This document shows positions 25,269 to 33,450 of a stretch of DNA of 64,000 nt, in pieces. A program made the translations under genes and the position numbers. Origin of the DNA: Streptomyces bottropensis ATCC 25435. GTDB taxonomy: Bacteria > Actinomycetota > Actinomycetes > Streptomycetales > Streptomycetaceae. The DNA is taken from contig NZ_KB911581.1 in the NCBI RefSeq assembly GCF_000383595.1, positions 3,044,265 to 3,108,264 on the forward strand, written 5' to 3'. Within the stretch, counting starts at the first letter, position 1; each line of letters opens with the position of its first letter. The notes beneath the pieces were generated by a model. That model worked only from the letters and a program-made list of their open reading frames with translations, was not told where the DNA came from and searched no databases.

Positions 25269-26339
25269 TCACGGCGCGGGCGGGCGCGATGCCCCCTGCC
25301 CTGGGCCTTCCCGGGGGAAGGAGATGCCGCACAGCCGGCGGATCTCGTCCATCACCCGCAAGGTGGCCACGGAGTCGGACAGGGGCCGCAAGGGGGTCTG
25401 CAGCCGTCCGTCCCGGACGCACCGGGCCACCTCCGCCGCCTCGAAGTACAGGGCGTCGTGCCCGCTCCGCGGCTCGGTGTACGACAGCGGCGCGCCACCG
25501 CCCGCCGGGGCCAGGAGAACCTCGCCGGGCTGGGGGAAGGGACCGGGCAGGCTCAGGGTGGCGTGTGTCCCGGCGACCGCCGCCGAGGTCGGTGTGTCGC
25601 TGAACAGCGTGGTGTGCACGATGCCCTGGGCGCCGACGGCGTTGCGGAGCAGCGCGGCGGTCTGGCCGTTGACACCCGAGGGATGCGGCTGGGCGCTCGC
25701 CTGCACCTCCACAGGGTCTCCGAGGACCGACACGGCGAGGGAGACCGGGTAGGTGCCCAGGTCGAGAAGGGGACCGCCGGCCAGGTCGGCACGGAGGATG
25801 CGATGGCCGGCCGCGAAGTGCTCGCCGTGCTCGGCCCACACGGTGCGGACCTCACCGAGGACGCCTGAGCCGAGTACCTGCCGGACGACATCGAACCTGG
25901 GCAGGAAGAACGTCCACAGCGCCTCCGCGCAGAACAGGCCGCGCTCCGTGGCCAGTCGGGCGATCTCGGCGGCCTGGGCGGCGTCGAGGGCGAGCGGCTT
26001 CTCCACCAGGGTGTGCTTGCCCGCCGTGAGGGAGATCCGGGCACAGCCGAGGTGGGCCGTGTGCTCCGTGGCGACGTACACGACGTCGACGTCCGCCGAC
26101 GCGGCCAGCTCCTCGTAGGAGCCGTACGCGCGCGGGACGCCGTGGCGGTGCGCGAACTCCGCGGCGCGGGCGGCGTCGCGGGACGCGACGGCGGTGAAGC
26201 GCTGTCGGGTGTGGCGTCGCACCGAGGCGACGAAGCGTCCGGCGATCCAGCCGGTGCCCATCACGCCCCAGCGCAGTGCGGGCGCGTCCATCGGGTCCGG
26301 GGTGCGCGGGGCGGGCAGGGAGGCGGGGAAGACCGGCAT
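25269..26339 (-). CDS. Gfo/Idh/MocA family oxidoreductase
   Basis: This 356-residue NAD(P)-dependent dehydrogenase has WGVMGTGWIAGRF near residue 23, VEKPLALDA with the catalytic lysine (about residue 113), and GGPLLDLGTYPVSLA in the substrate domain. It is closer to the glucose-fructose oxidoreductase/dihydrodiol dehydrogenase side of the family than to IolG. ATG 26339 is preceded by GGAGG seven bases upstream. It starts two bases after the stop of the IolG-like gene and shares its operon. It may act on an inositol isomer, an inosose or another cyclitol imported by the ABC system; the substrate is unknown. Confidence 0.85.
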   Translation of the reverse strand: MPVFPASLPAPRTPDPMDAPALRWGVMGTGWIAGRFVASVRRHTRQRFTAVASRDAARAAEFAHRHGVPRAYGSYEELAASADVDVVYVATEHTAHLGCARISLTAGKHTLVEKPLALDAAQAAEIARLATERGLFCAEALWTFFLPRFDVVRQVLGSGVLGEVRTVWAEHGEHFAAGHRILRADLAGGPLLDLGTYPVSLAVSVLGDPVEVQASAQPHPSGVNGQTAALLRNAVGAQGIVHTTLFSDTPTSAAVAGTHATLSLPGPFPQPGEVLLAPAGGGAPLSYTEPRSGHDALYFEAAEVARCVRDGRLQTPLRPLSDSVATLRVMDEIRRLCGISFPREGPGQGASRPPAP

Positions 26340-26341
26340 GC

Positions 26342-27340
26342 TCAGACCTCCGGGACCTGGACGGCGACGGTCCGGCCACCGTTCCTCATGGAGGTGATGA
26401 CGGCCTCGGCCACCGCGCTCGCCACCAGACCGTCCTCCGCGGTGGCCAGGGGCGACGGCGTGCCCGAGGCCATCGCGTCGGTCCACGCCTGGAGTTGGAC
26501 GCGGTAGGCGTCGGCGAACCGGGGCCGCCAGTCGGCCGGATAGCCGCAGGATCGCGCACGGGCCGAGTCGGTGACCACGCGGGCCGGGGTGGCCAGCGCC
26601 AACACGCCGCGCTCACCGGCCACTTCGCAACGGATGTCGTAGCCGTAGCCGGCGTTCAGGAACACCTCGACGGTGGTCAGCGCGCCGTCGGCGGTACGCA
26701 GCATCATCAGCTGTGGATCCCGCAGGCCGGTCGCCGCGCCGGTGGAGCGGGGCGCATGCCAACTCACCTCTGTGATCGGTGAGTCGAGCAGCCAGGGCAC
26801 GATGTCGAACTCGTGAACGGCGGAGCCGGTGATGCTCAGCTCGTCGGTGGCACCGGGAGCGGAGCGGACCCCTCGGCTGACACAGCGCAACAGCAGCGGC
26901 GCCCCGCAGGCACCGGCCGCCACCGCGTTCCTCAGCTCCTGGTACGCGGGGTCGAAGCGACGCATGAAGCCGAGCGAGATCCCCGGCCCGCCCACCCGTC
27001 GCTCCTCGCGCACGACACGGACGCATTCCTCCAGCGTCGGGGCGAGGGGCTTCTCGCACAGCACGGGCTTTCCGGCGCGAACGGCCGCGATGCTCAGATC
27101 CGCGTGGGTCGAGTCGTGCGAGGCGACGACGACGGCGTCGACCTCGCCGTCACTGATCAGGGCGTACGGGTCGCCGGTGGCGCGGGTGCCGGGGAGAGCG
27201 CCGGCGACCGCGGCGGCCCGCTCCCTGTCGATGTCGGCGACCATGGTGACCACGGCGCCGGACACACGGCGATGCAGGGTGTTCACATGATCGGCGCCCA
27301 TGATGCCGGCGCCGATCACGCCGATGCGTACGGTGCTCAC
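26342..27340 (-). CDS. Inositol 2-dehydrogenase-like oxidoreductase (second IolG)
   Basis: This 332-residue Gfo/Idh/MocA enzyme has the Rossmann loop GVIGAGIMG, CEKPLAPTLEECV with the catalytic lysine, and GSAVHEFDIVPWLLD matching the D-x3-H-type region of IolG. It also shares the segment YGYDI(R/Q)CE with the iolG product at 15925-16941, so the two are paralogues. The start GTG at 27340 follows AGGAGAGG. It lies 161 bases downstream of the ABC importer and may be read from its promoter. Oxidation of myo-, scyllo- or D-chiro-inositol is likely; which isomer cannot be decided. Confidence 0.85.
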   Translation of the reverse strand: MSTVRIGVIGAGIMGADHVNTLHRRVSGAVVTMVADIDRERAAAVAGALPGTRATGDPYALISDGEVDAVVVASHDSTHADLSIAAVRAGKPVLCEKPLAPTLEECVRVVREERRVGGPGISLGFMRRFDPAYQELRNAVAAGACGAPLLLRCVSRGVRSAPGATDELSITGSAVHEFDIVPWLLDSPITEVSWHAPRSTGAATGLRDPQLMMLRTADGALTTVEVFLNAGYGYDIRCEVAGERGVLALATPARVVTDSARARSCGYPADWRPRFADAYRVQLQAWTDAMASGTPSPLATAEDGLVASAVAEAVITSMRNGGRTVAVQVPEV

Positions 27341-27501
27341 GCCAGGTCCTCTCCTGTGGTCGAGACGACGCCGGTGGGCGCCGCGGGTGCCGAGCGGCAC
27401 TTCGCGGCCCCCTGGGGCCGGGCGCCCCGGGATCGGTGCCCGGTGCCCGACCATGGACGCCCACCGGCGGGGGTGGGGGCGGTGGATGCCGGCGCCGCCC
27501 G

Positions 27502-28419
27502 TCAGGGCGCGGCCGTGTCTCCCTTGCCGGCCCCCTGTGCGGTGAGCTCCTCCGCTTCGGGGAGCCCTTCGACGTCGACACCGCGGACCTGGGACAACTC
27601 ATGCTTGAGGGAGGCCAGTTCGGCGCCGCCGGCCATGTGGTTGGTCAGTTCGTCCAGGCCTACCTCGTCACGCGAGGCGTTGAGTTCCATGGTGCCGAGG
27701 CGCAGGACGCTGAAGTGGTCGCCGACCATGTAGGCGTGGTGGGGGTTGTGGGTGATGAAGATGACGCCGAGGCCGCGGTCGCGGGCGGCGGCGATGTACT
27801 TCAGCACCACACCCGACTGCTTGACGCCGAGGGCGGCGGTGGGCTCGTCGAGGATGAGGACGCGGGCACCGAAGTAGACGGCGCGGGCGATGGCCACGCA
27901 CTGGCGCTGACCGCCGGAGAGAGTGCCGATGGGCTGGTCCAGGTCGTCCAGGACGATGCCCATCTTGCGCAGTTCGGTGTCCGCGGTCTCCTTCATCCGG
28001 GCGATGTCCAGACGCCGCACGGGCCAGGGGCCCTTGGTCGTCTCGGAGCCGAGGAAGAAGTTGCGCCACACCGGCATCAGGGGGACGACGGCGAGGTCCT
28101 GGTAGACGGTGGCGATGCCGGCGTCCAGGGCCTCGCGCGGGGTGGAGAAGCGCACCGGCTCGCCGTCGACGAGGACCTCGCCCTCGGTGTGCTGGTGCAG
28201 GCCCGAGATGATCTTGATCAGCGTGGACTTGCCGGCGCCGTTGTCGCCCAGGACGCAGGTGACACGGCCGGGGTGGACAGTCAGGTTCACACCGTGCAGG
28301 GCACGGATGTTGCCGTACGCCTTGCCGGCGTCGCGCAGTTCGACGATCGGGCGGTCCTCGCCCTCGGACGGGGCGTCGGGGAGGGTGGCCCCCTGGGTTC
28401 CGGACGCGTTCTTCGTCAT
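27502..28419 (-). CDS. Sugar/inositol ABC importer, ATP-binding protein (single domain)
   Basis: This 305-residue ATPase has Walker [10 protein letters not shown], signature LSGGQRQ, Walker [13 protein letters not shown] and switch histidine ITHN. It is half the length of the usual two-domain carbohydrate ATPases such as RbsA or MglA and resembles single-domain FrcA-type proteins. The sequence [26 protein letters not shown] is typical of the CUT2 family. About 28 extra residues precede the domain and a charged tail follows. It energises uptake with the permease and binding protein encoded upstream, four bases away. The cargo is inferred to be inositol because of the surrounding iol genes and the shared operator. 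Confidence 0.88.
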   Translation of the reverse strand: MTKNASGTQGATLPDAPSEGEDRPIVELRDAGKAYGNIRALHGVNLTVHPGRVTCVLGDNGAGKSTLIKIISGLHQHTEGEVLVDGEPVRFSTPREALDAGIATVYQDLAVVPLMPVWRNFFLGSETTKGPWPVRRLDIARMKETADTELRKMGIVLDDLDQPIGTLSGGQRQCVAIARAVYFGARVLILDEPTAALGVKQSGVVLKYIAAARDRGLGVIFITHNPHHAYMVGDHFSVLRLGTMELNASRDEVGLDELTNHMAGGAELASLKHELSQVRGVDVEGLPEAEELTAQGAGKGDTAAP

Positions 28420-28423
28420 CGGG

Positions 28424-29500
28424 TCACCTCCGGGTCGCCGTGCGCTGGATGTACTGGTTGATCAGGACGGCGCCGAGCAGCATCACGCCGAGGAAGGCCT
28501 TGAACCAGTCGGGGTTCCAGCCGGCGTAGACGATGCCCTGCTGCACCATGCCGAACATGAAGGCGCCGAAGACCGGGCCGATCGCCGAGCCGGCCCCACC
28601 GGTCAGCAGACAGCCGCCGATCACGGCCGCGGAGATGTAGATCAGCTCCTGGCCCACGCCCTCGCCGGACTGCACGGTGTTGAAGGTGAACAGCTGGTGC
28701 ATGCCGACGAACCAGGCGCCGAGGCCCACCAGCATGAACAGTGAGATCTTGGTGAAGTTCACGGGCACACCGACCGCCCGCGAGGACTCCTTGTTGCCGC
28801 CGACCGCGAAGATCCAGTTGCCGTACCTGGTGCGCAGCAGCATCCAGGTGGCCAGGGCGGCGAAGACGAGCCAGTAGACCACCGTGATCTTGACCTGGAC
28901 CCCACCGACGTCGAAGGTCGACGCGAAGACCTTCTTGGCCTGGGCGAAGCCGTCCATGTCGCTGATGTCGTCGGTGGCCACGTTGCCGGTGACCAGCTTG
29001 GTCACCGCGAGATTGACGCCCTGCAGGCCCAGGAAGCTGCCCAGGGTGATCAGGAAGCTGGGCAGTCCGGTCCTGACGACCAACCAGCCGTTGAAGAAAC
29101 CGATCGCGAGGGACACGACGAGCGCCAGGGCGGTGCCGACCCACACGTTCACACTGAGCTGGTAGCTCAGCATGCTCGCGGTCAGCGCCGAGGTGATCAC
29201 GGCGACGCCGGCCGACAGGTCGAACTCCCCGCCGATCATCAGCAGGGCCACCGGAATCGCCATGATGCCGATGGTCGACGACTGGTAGAGCACGTTCGCC
29301 ATCGAGGAGCCGTCGCGCACCGGCGGCGCCGCGACGAGGAAGAACACGTACACCGCCAGGGCGCCGAGGAGGACACCCACCTCGGGGCGGGCGAGCAGCC
29401 GGAGGGCCAGGGGCCTCGCGGTGGTGCGCCCGTCGGTCTCCTCGGGGCCGGGGGCCGGCGGTGTGGTCACCGCCGGCTCGGCATGCTGGGTCACACTCAT
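28424..29500 (-). CDS. Sugar/inositol ABC importer, permease
   Basis: This 358-residue CUT2-type permease (RbsC/FrcB family) has about ten hydrophobic segments. Family stretches include [32 protein letters not shown] and [14 protein letters not shown]; the last is in the cytoplasmic loop that contacts the ATPase. ATG 29500 overlaps the binding-protein stop by one base (TGATG). A soluble N-terminus of about 35 residues precedes the first helix. It acts in the cytoplasmic membrane with the ATPase downstream and the lipoprotein upstream. Confidence 0.88.
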   Translation of the reverse strand: MSVTQHAEPAVTTPPAPGPEETDGRTTARPLALRLLARPEVGVLLGALAVYVFFLVAAPPVRDGSSMANVLYQSSTIGIMAIPVALLMIGGEFDLSAGVAVITSALTASMLSYQLSVNVWVGTALALVVSLAIGFFNGWLVVRTGLPSFLITLGSFLGLQGVNLAVTKLVTGNVATDDISDMDGFAQAKKVFASTFDVGGVQVKITVVYWLVFAALATWMLLRTRYGNWIFAVGGNKESSRAVGVPVNFTKISLFMLVGLGAWFVGMHQLFTFNTVQSGEGVGQELIYISAAVIGGCLLTGGAGSAIGPVFGAFMFGMVQQGIVYAGWNPDWFKAFLGVMLLGAVLINQYIQRTATRR

Positions 29501-30504
29501 CACCGCGTTCCCTTGGCGGCGAACTCGGCGACGGCGTCCACGTTGTCCTTGGTGATGAACGCGGGGCCGGTCAGGACGGGGGCCGTGCCGCCGCCGCTGA
29601 AGTTGCCGTTCGTCCGGTACAGCCACAGCGAGTCGACCGCCAGGTAGCCCTGCAGGTACGGCTGCTGGTCGACGGCGAACTCGACCTGACCGCTCTGGAC
29701 GGCCTTGACGAGGTCCTTGTTGAGGTCGAAGGTGGCGACCTTCGCCTTGCCGCCGGCGTCGGAGAGGGACTGGACGGCGGTCAGGGCGATGGGGGCGCCC
29801 AGGGTGACGACCTGGTCGATCGAGGAGTCCTGCTTGAGCTTGGCGGTGATCGTCGACTTCACCGACGGCATGTCGGTGCCGTTGACGTAGAGGACGTCCG
29901 TCTTGCCGCTGAAGCCCTTCTTCAGACCGGCGCAGCGGGCCTCCAGCGCCACCTGGCCCTGTTCCTGGATGACGCACAGGGCGTGCTTGGCGCCGAGGTC
30001 GTTCAGGCGCCCGCCGAAGGCCTGGCCGGCGATGTTCTCGTCCTGGCCGAAGTACTCCAGCAGGCCGAGCTTCTTCCAGTCGTCGACGCCGGAGTTGAAG
30101 CCGACGACCGGGATGCCCGCCGCGGTGGCCTTGGCGATGACGTCCTTCAGCGCGTCGGGCTTGGCGGCGGTCAGGGCGATGCCGTCGACCTTCTGGTCGA
30201 TCGCGTTCTGGACCAGGTTGGCCTGGTTGCCGGCGCTGGGGTCGGAGGAGTAGACGAGCTTGATGTTGTCCTTGGCGGCCGCGGCCTGGGCGCCCTTGCG
30301 CACCAGGTCCCAGAAGGTGTCGCCGGGGGAGGCGTGGGTGACCATGGCCACGGTCATACGGGGGGTCGTGGCCTTGCCCGCGGAGGCCGCCTCGCCGCCT
30401 TCCTCGGCCTTCTTGCCGCCGCTGCCACTGGAACAGGCGGCGAGCGTCAGGGTGCCGGCGAGGAACGCGGCGGTCAGGGCGGCGGCTCGGTGGTTTCTGT
30501 GCAT
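29500..30504 (-). CDS. Sugar/inositol ABC importer, substrate-binding lipoprotein
   Basis: This 334-residue binding protein has a lipoprotein signal peptide ending LTLAACSSGSG, with the lipobox cysteine near residue 24. A serine-glycine linker follows, then a type I periplasmic-binding domain with TVAMVTHASPGDTFWDLVRKG and QKVDGIALT. It should bind inositol or a related cyclitol outside the membrane. It is the first gene of the importer operon; AAGGGAC precedes the ATG. The upstream region carries the same CTAG-type operator as iolC. Which isomer it binds is not readable. Confidence 0.9.
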   Translation of the reverse strand: MHRNHRAAALTAAFLAGTLTLAACSSGSGGKKAEEGGEAASAGKATTPRMTVAMVTHASPGDTFWDLVRKGAQAAAAKDNIKLVYSSDPSAGNQANLVQNAIDQKVDGIALTAAKPDALKDVIAKATAAGIPVVGFNSGVDDWKKLGLLEYFGQDENIAGQAFGGRLNDLGAKHALCVIQEQGQVALEARCAGLKKGFSGKTDVLYVNGTDMPSVKSTITAKLKQDSSIDQVVTLGAPIALTAVQSLSDAGGKAKVATFDLNKDLVKAVQSGQVEFAVDQQPYLQGYLAVDSLWLYRTNGNFSGGGTAPVLTGPAFITKDNVDAVAEFAAKGTR

Positions 30505-30667
30505 GTCCCTTGCACCTCACTGTGCTGGTCAGGGTGGGAAATGGGATGACGGCTCAAGAAGGGCCCGGCCCGGCGTGCTGGCCGGGACGCGTGATCGGGG
30601 GTTGCCGTGTGCGGCGGAACGGTGTCGTCGTCGGCGGCGGTGGGTGTGTGCCGCCTGTTCTCGGCCG

Positions 30668-30696
30668 TCTAGAGCGCGTTACTAGCGCGCTCTAGA
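30668..30696. promoter_or_regulatory. Importer operator, perfect 11-bp inverted repeat with CTAG-N-GCGC-N-CTAG core
   Basis: TCTAGAGCGCG (30668-30678) and its exact complement CGCGCTCTAGA (30686-30696) flank TTACTAG. The overlapping CTAGCGCGCTCTAG at 30682-30695 matches the iolC-region site except for one base. It lies about 165 bases upstream of the binding-protein start. The local LacI regulator is the likely ligand. Confidence 0.75.
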
Positions 30697-31236
30697 GCAC
30701 GTACTATGAAACGGCCCCGAGGTGATGTCAAGAGCTTTGTCAGGACGTATCGACAAGGTTGCCGGGTGGTCACGACACGGTGGAGACGCCGCTCGTCCCG
30801 TGGACGGCGGCCGGGGCGAGGCGGTATGCGAGGGCCGGTCCCTGCCGGTGGTCTTCGGCGGTCGCGCCGTCGTCCCCAGGCGTGTCCGGGGGACTCCGTG
30901 CGGGCTGCCGGGTGGACCCGGGCGGGGCGGTTCGGCCGCCGCAGGCTCGCGGGGTCGCGATGACAGCGCACACCTCCGCATGGTTCGGCGGTCGTCCCAC
31001 CGGTCTGGCCGGAAGACGTCGCGGACGGCGCGGACGCCGCGGGGGCAAGGGGCGCCACGGCGCACGGGCGCAGGGGCGTGGTCGGGTGACGGTCGGGGGC
31101 CGGGCCCGTGGCCCGCCCGCCCGTCGTGGCCGCACGGATGCGGGACGTCACCGCCTCGTGGGTGCCTCACCGGACCGGACCGCGGTGACGGTGGAGGCGG
31201 GAAACGGTGCGCGGCCGTCCGCCGTCCGCCGTCGTT

Positions 31237-31276
31237 GGGCTGGTGGGCTGGTGGGCTGGTGGGCTGGTGGGCCGGT
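31237..31276. repeat. 8-bp tandem repeat GGGCTGGT, five copies
   Basis: GGGCTGGT repeats at 31237, 31245, 31253 and 31261, with a fifth copy at 31269 carrying one change; degenerate copies continue to about 31290. It is in a region without a convincing gene, and an 8-bp unit shifts the reading frame with each copy lost or gained. Confidence 0.85.
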
Positions 31277-31559
31277 GGATCGGTGGGTCGTGGTGCTCCG
31301 CCACGGGGCCGCCGAGCGCGTGAGAGGCGGGTCCTCCGGCGGCGGTCACCTCACCGCTGTGCTCCCGGGGCGAGCCGGTGGGCCCGGACGGCCGCCGGGA
31401 GCACTTCCAGGTGCCGTCGACGGTTCACGGTCAGCCGCGCACGGGCTGCCCGGCAGGGGCCGCGTCATCGGGCAGGGCCCGTCGCGAAGCACGGACGCGG
31501 ATCAGGAGGGGGCGCGAGAGGACCTTCCGCGTGCGGCTCCCCGCGCCCTTCCGAGCGTG

Positions 31560-31589
31560 GTTCCCCGCGCCCTGGCGGGCGCGGGGAAC
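31560..31589. terminator. Terminator after the pentose phosphate operon
   Basis: A perfect 13-bp stem (31560-31572 with 31577-31589) and TGGC loop lies 31 bases beyond the gnd stop. The right arm, GGGCGCGGGGAAC, recurs exactly at 39599-39611 next to the ctaB terminator, so this may be a member of a dispersed intergenic element. Confidence 0.8.
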
Positions 31590-31619
31590 TCTCCGGTCGG
31601 CGTCGCGGAGCGCTGTCGC

Positions 31620-32498
31620 CTACTTGTTCGACTCCACCGCGTGCCCGCCGAACTGGTTGCGCAGCGCGGCGATCATCTTCATCTGGGGGGAGTCGTCCTG
31701 ACGGGACGCGAAGCGGGTGAACAGCGACGCGGTGATCGCCGGCAGCGGCACCGCGTGGTCGATGGCGGCCTCGACGGTCCAGCGCCCCTCGCCCGAGTCC
31801 TCGGCGTAGCCGCGCAGCTTCGCCAGGTGCTCGTCCTCGTCGAGCGCGTTGACGGCGAGGTCCAGCAGCCAGGAGCGGATGACGGTCCCCTCCTGCCAGG
31901 AGCGGAACACCTCGCGCACGCTCGTCACCGAGTCGACCTTCTCCAGCAGCTCCCAGCCCTCGGCGTAGGCCTGCATCATGGCGTACTCGATGCCGTTGTG
32001 GACCATCTTGGAGAAGTGCCCGGCGCCCACCTTGCCCGCGTGGACATAGCCGTACGGCCCCTCCGGCTTGAGGGCCTCGAAGATCGGCTGGAGCCGCTCC
32101 ACGTGCTCCTCGTCGCCGCCCACCATCAGGGCGTAGCCGTTCTGGAGCCCCCACACGCCCCCCGAGACACCCGCGTCGACGAAGCCGATGCCCTTCGCGC
32201 CCAGCTCGGCGGCGTGCTTCTCGTCGTCCGTCCAGCGGGAGTTGCCGCCGTCGACGACCGTGTCGCCGGGCGACAGCAGCTCCGCCAGCTCGTCGACGAC
32301 CGACTGCGTGGCGGCGCCGGCGGGCACCATCACCCAGACCGTGCGCGGACCGTCGAGGCGCTCGACCAGTTCGGCGAGGCTGCCCACGTCGGAGACGTCG
32401 GGGTTGCGGTCGTAGCCGACGACGGTGTGGCCGGCGCGGCGGATCCGCTCGCGCATGTTGCCGCCCATCCTGCCGAGCCCGATCAGACCGATCTGCAT
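31620..32498 (-). CDS. gnd: 6-phosphogluconate dehydrogenase, decarboxylating (short form)
   Basis: This 292-residue enzyme oxidises and decarboxylates 6-phosphogluconate to ribulose 5-phosphate. It has the Rossmann loop IGLIGLGRMGGNM at the start, DGGNSRWTDDEK, and the catalytic GVSGGVWGLQNGYALMVGG and KMVHNGIEYAMMQA stretches. It belongs to the short (about 300-residue) class, unlike the 470-residue E. coli form; short forms are often NAD-dependent. ATG 32498 lies one base after the opcA stop, in an operon tkt-tal-zwf-opcA-gnd. The place is often taken by a 6-phosphogluconolactonase gene (pgl/devB) in this kind of operon; none is seen here. Confidence 0.9.
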   Translation of the reverse strand: MQIGLIGLGRMGGNMRERIRRAGHTVVGYDRNPDVSDVGSLAELVERLDGPRTVWVMVPAGAATQSVVDELAELLSPGDTVVDGGNSRWTDDEKHAAELGAKGIGFVDAGVSGGVWGLQNGYALMVGGDEEHVERLQPIFEALKPEGPYGYVHAGKVGAGHFSKMVHNGIEYAMMQAYAEGWELLEKVDSVTSVREVFRSWQEGTVIRSWLLDLAVNALDEDEHLAKLRGYAEDSGEGRWTVEAAIDHAVPLPAITASLFTRFASRQDDSPQMKMIAALRNQFGGHAVESNK

Positions 32499-32499
32499 G

Positions 32500-33450
32500 T
32501 CAGTTCGCTTCCTTCTGTGCGTCGGGGGTGGGGGCCTGCCGGTCGCCGCCACGCAGGGCGACGGCGTACATCTCGTCGGCGTCGAGACGCCGCAGTTCCT
32601 CGGCGATCAGCTCGGAGGTGGGGCGCACCTTCAGGGCCAGGGTGCGGGACGGCTGTCCCGGCAGCGTGAGGGTGGCCAGCGGGCCCTCGGGACGGTCGAT
32701 GACGACCTCGCCCCGGGCGGTGCCGAGGCGCACGCCCGTCACGACCGGCCCGGCGGTCAACACCCGCTCGACGGCCACGCCGAGCCGGGCCTCCAGCCAG
32801 CGGGCCAGCAGTTCGGCGCTCGGGTTGTCGGCCTCGCTCTCCACGGCGGCCGAGGTGATGGTCTCCTTGGCCTGGTCCAGGGCTGCCGCCAGCATGGAAC
32901 GCCACGGCGTCAGCCGGGTCCAGGCGAGATCGGTGTCGCCGGGGGTGTAGGAGGCGCGGCGCTGCTCCAGCGCGGCGAGCGGGGACTCCACGGCGTACAT
33001 GTCGGTGATCCGGCGCTGGGCCAGCGCGCCCAGCGGGTCCTTCGCCGGGTTCTCCGGCGCGTTCACCGGCCACCACACCACCACCGGCGCGTCCGGCAGC
33101 AGCAGCGGCAGGACCACGGAGTCGGCGTGGTCGGACACCTCGCCGTAGGTCCGCAGTACGACCGTCTCGCCGGTGCCCGCGTCGGCGCCGACCCGTACCT
33201 CGGCGTCCAGGTGCGACTTGGTGCGGTCCTTCGGGGTCCGGGCGTGCCGCTTGATGACGACCAGGGTGCGCGAGGGGTGCTCGTGCGAGGCCTCCTCGGC
33301 CGCCTTGATCGAGTCGTAGGCGTTCTCCTCGTCCGTCACGATCACCATCGTGAGGACCATGCCCACGGCGGGCGTGCCGATGGCCCGGCGGCCCTTCACC
33401 AGGGCCTTGTTGATCTTGCTTGCCGTGGTGTCCGTCAGGTCGAATTTCAT
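32500..33450 (-). CDS. opcA: Glucose-6-phosphate dehydrogenase assembly protein OpcA
   Basis: This 316-residue OpcA protein promotes assembly or activation of glucose-6-phosphate dehydrogenase. Recognisable stretches are MKFDLTDTTASKINKALV at the N-terminus, MVIVTDEENAYDSIKAAEEA, LLLPDAPVVVWWP and DLAWTRLTPWRSMLAAALDQ. ATG 33450 overlaps the zwf stop by four bases, so the partner proteins are made together. The open frame extends 20 codons further upstream into zwf and is not used as the start. Its strict pairing with zwf is typical of actinobacteria and cyanobacteria. Confidence 0.93.
   Translation of the reverse strand: MKFDLTDTTASKINKALVKGRRAIGTPAVGMVLTMVIVTDEENAYDSIKAAEEASHEHPSRTLVVIKRHARTPKDRTKSHLDAEVRVGADAGTGETVVLRTYGEVSDHADSVVLPLLLPDAPVVVWWPVNAPENPAKDPLGALAQRRITDMYAVESPLAALEQRRASYTPGDTDLAWTRLTPWRSMLAAALDQAKETITSAAVESEADNPSAELLARWLEARLGVAVERVLTAGPVVTGVRLGTARGEVVIDRPEGPLATLTLPGQPSRTLALKVRPTSELIAEELRRLDADEMYAVALRGGDRQAPTPDAQKEAN

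Larger units (their letters stand above)
30505..31619. other. About 1.1 kb without a convincing gene
   Basis: This stretch lies between the divergent ends of the importer operon (5' side) and gnd (3' side). It holds the importer promoter with the operator at 30668-30696, an 8-bp tandem repeat at 31237-31276 and the gnd terminator at 31560-31589. Several long open frames run through it in both directions, but their translations are arginine- and proline-rich with no recognisable domain and no good start sites. I regard the stretch as noncoding or as decayed coding sequence. Confidence 0.6.

Noticed and set aside
30669..31170. Minus-strand open frames of about 160 codons in the 1.1-kb gap
   Set aside because: They overlap the importer operator, have proline/arginine-rich translations and no ribosome site; they look like chance frames in GC-rich DNA.
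30722..32669. Long open frames on the plus strand across the gap and gnd
   Set aside because: Translations are arginine/glycine-rich, have no domain, contain the 8-bp repeat in translated form, and run antisense through gnd and its start region.
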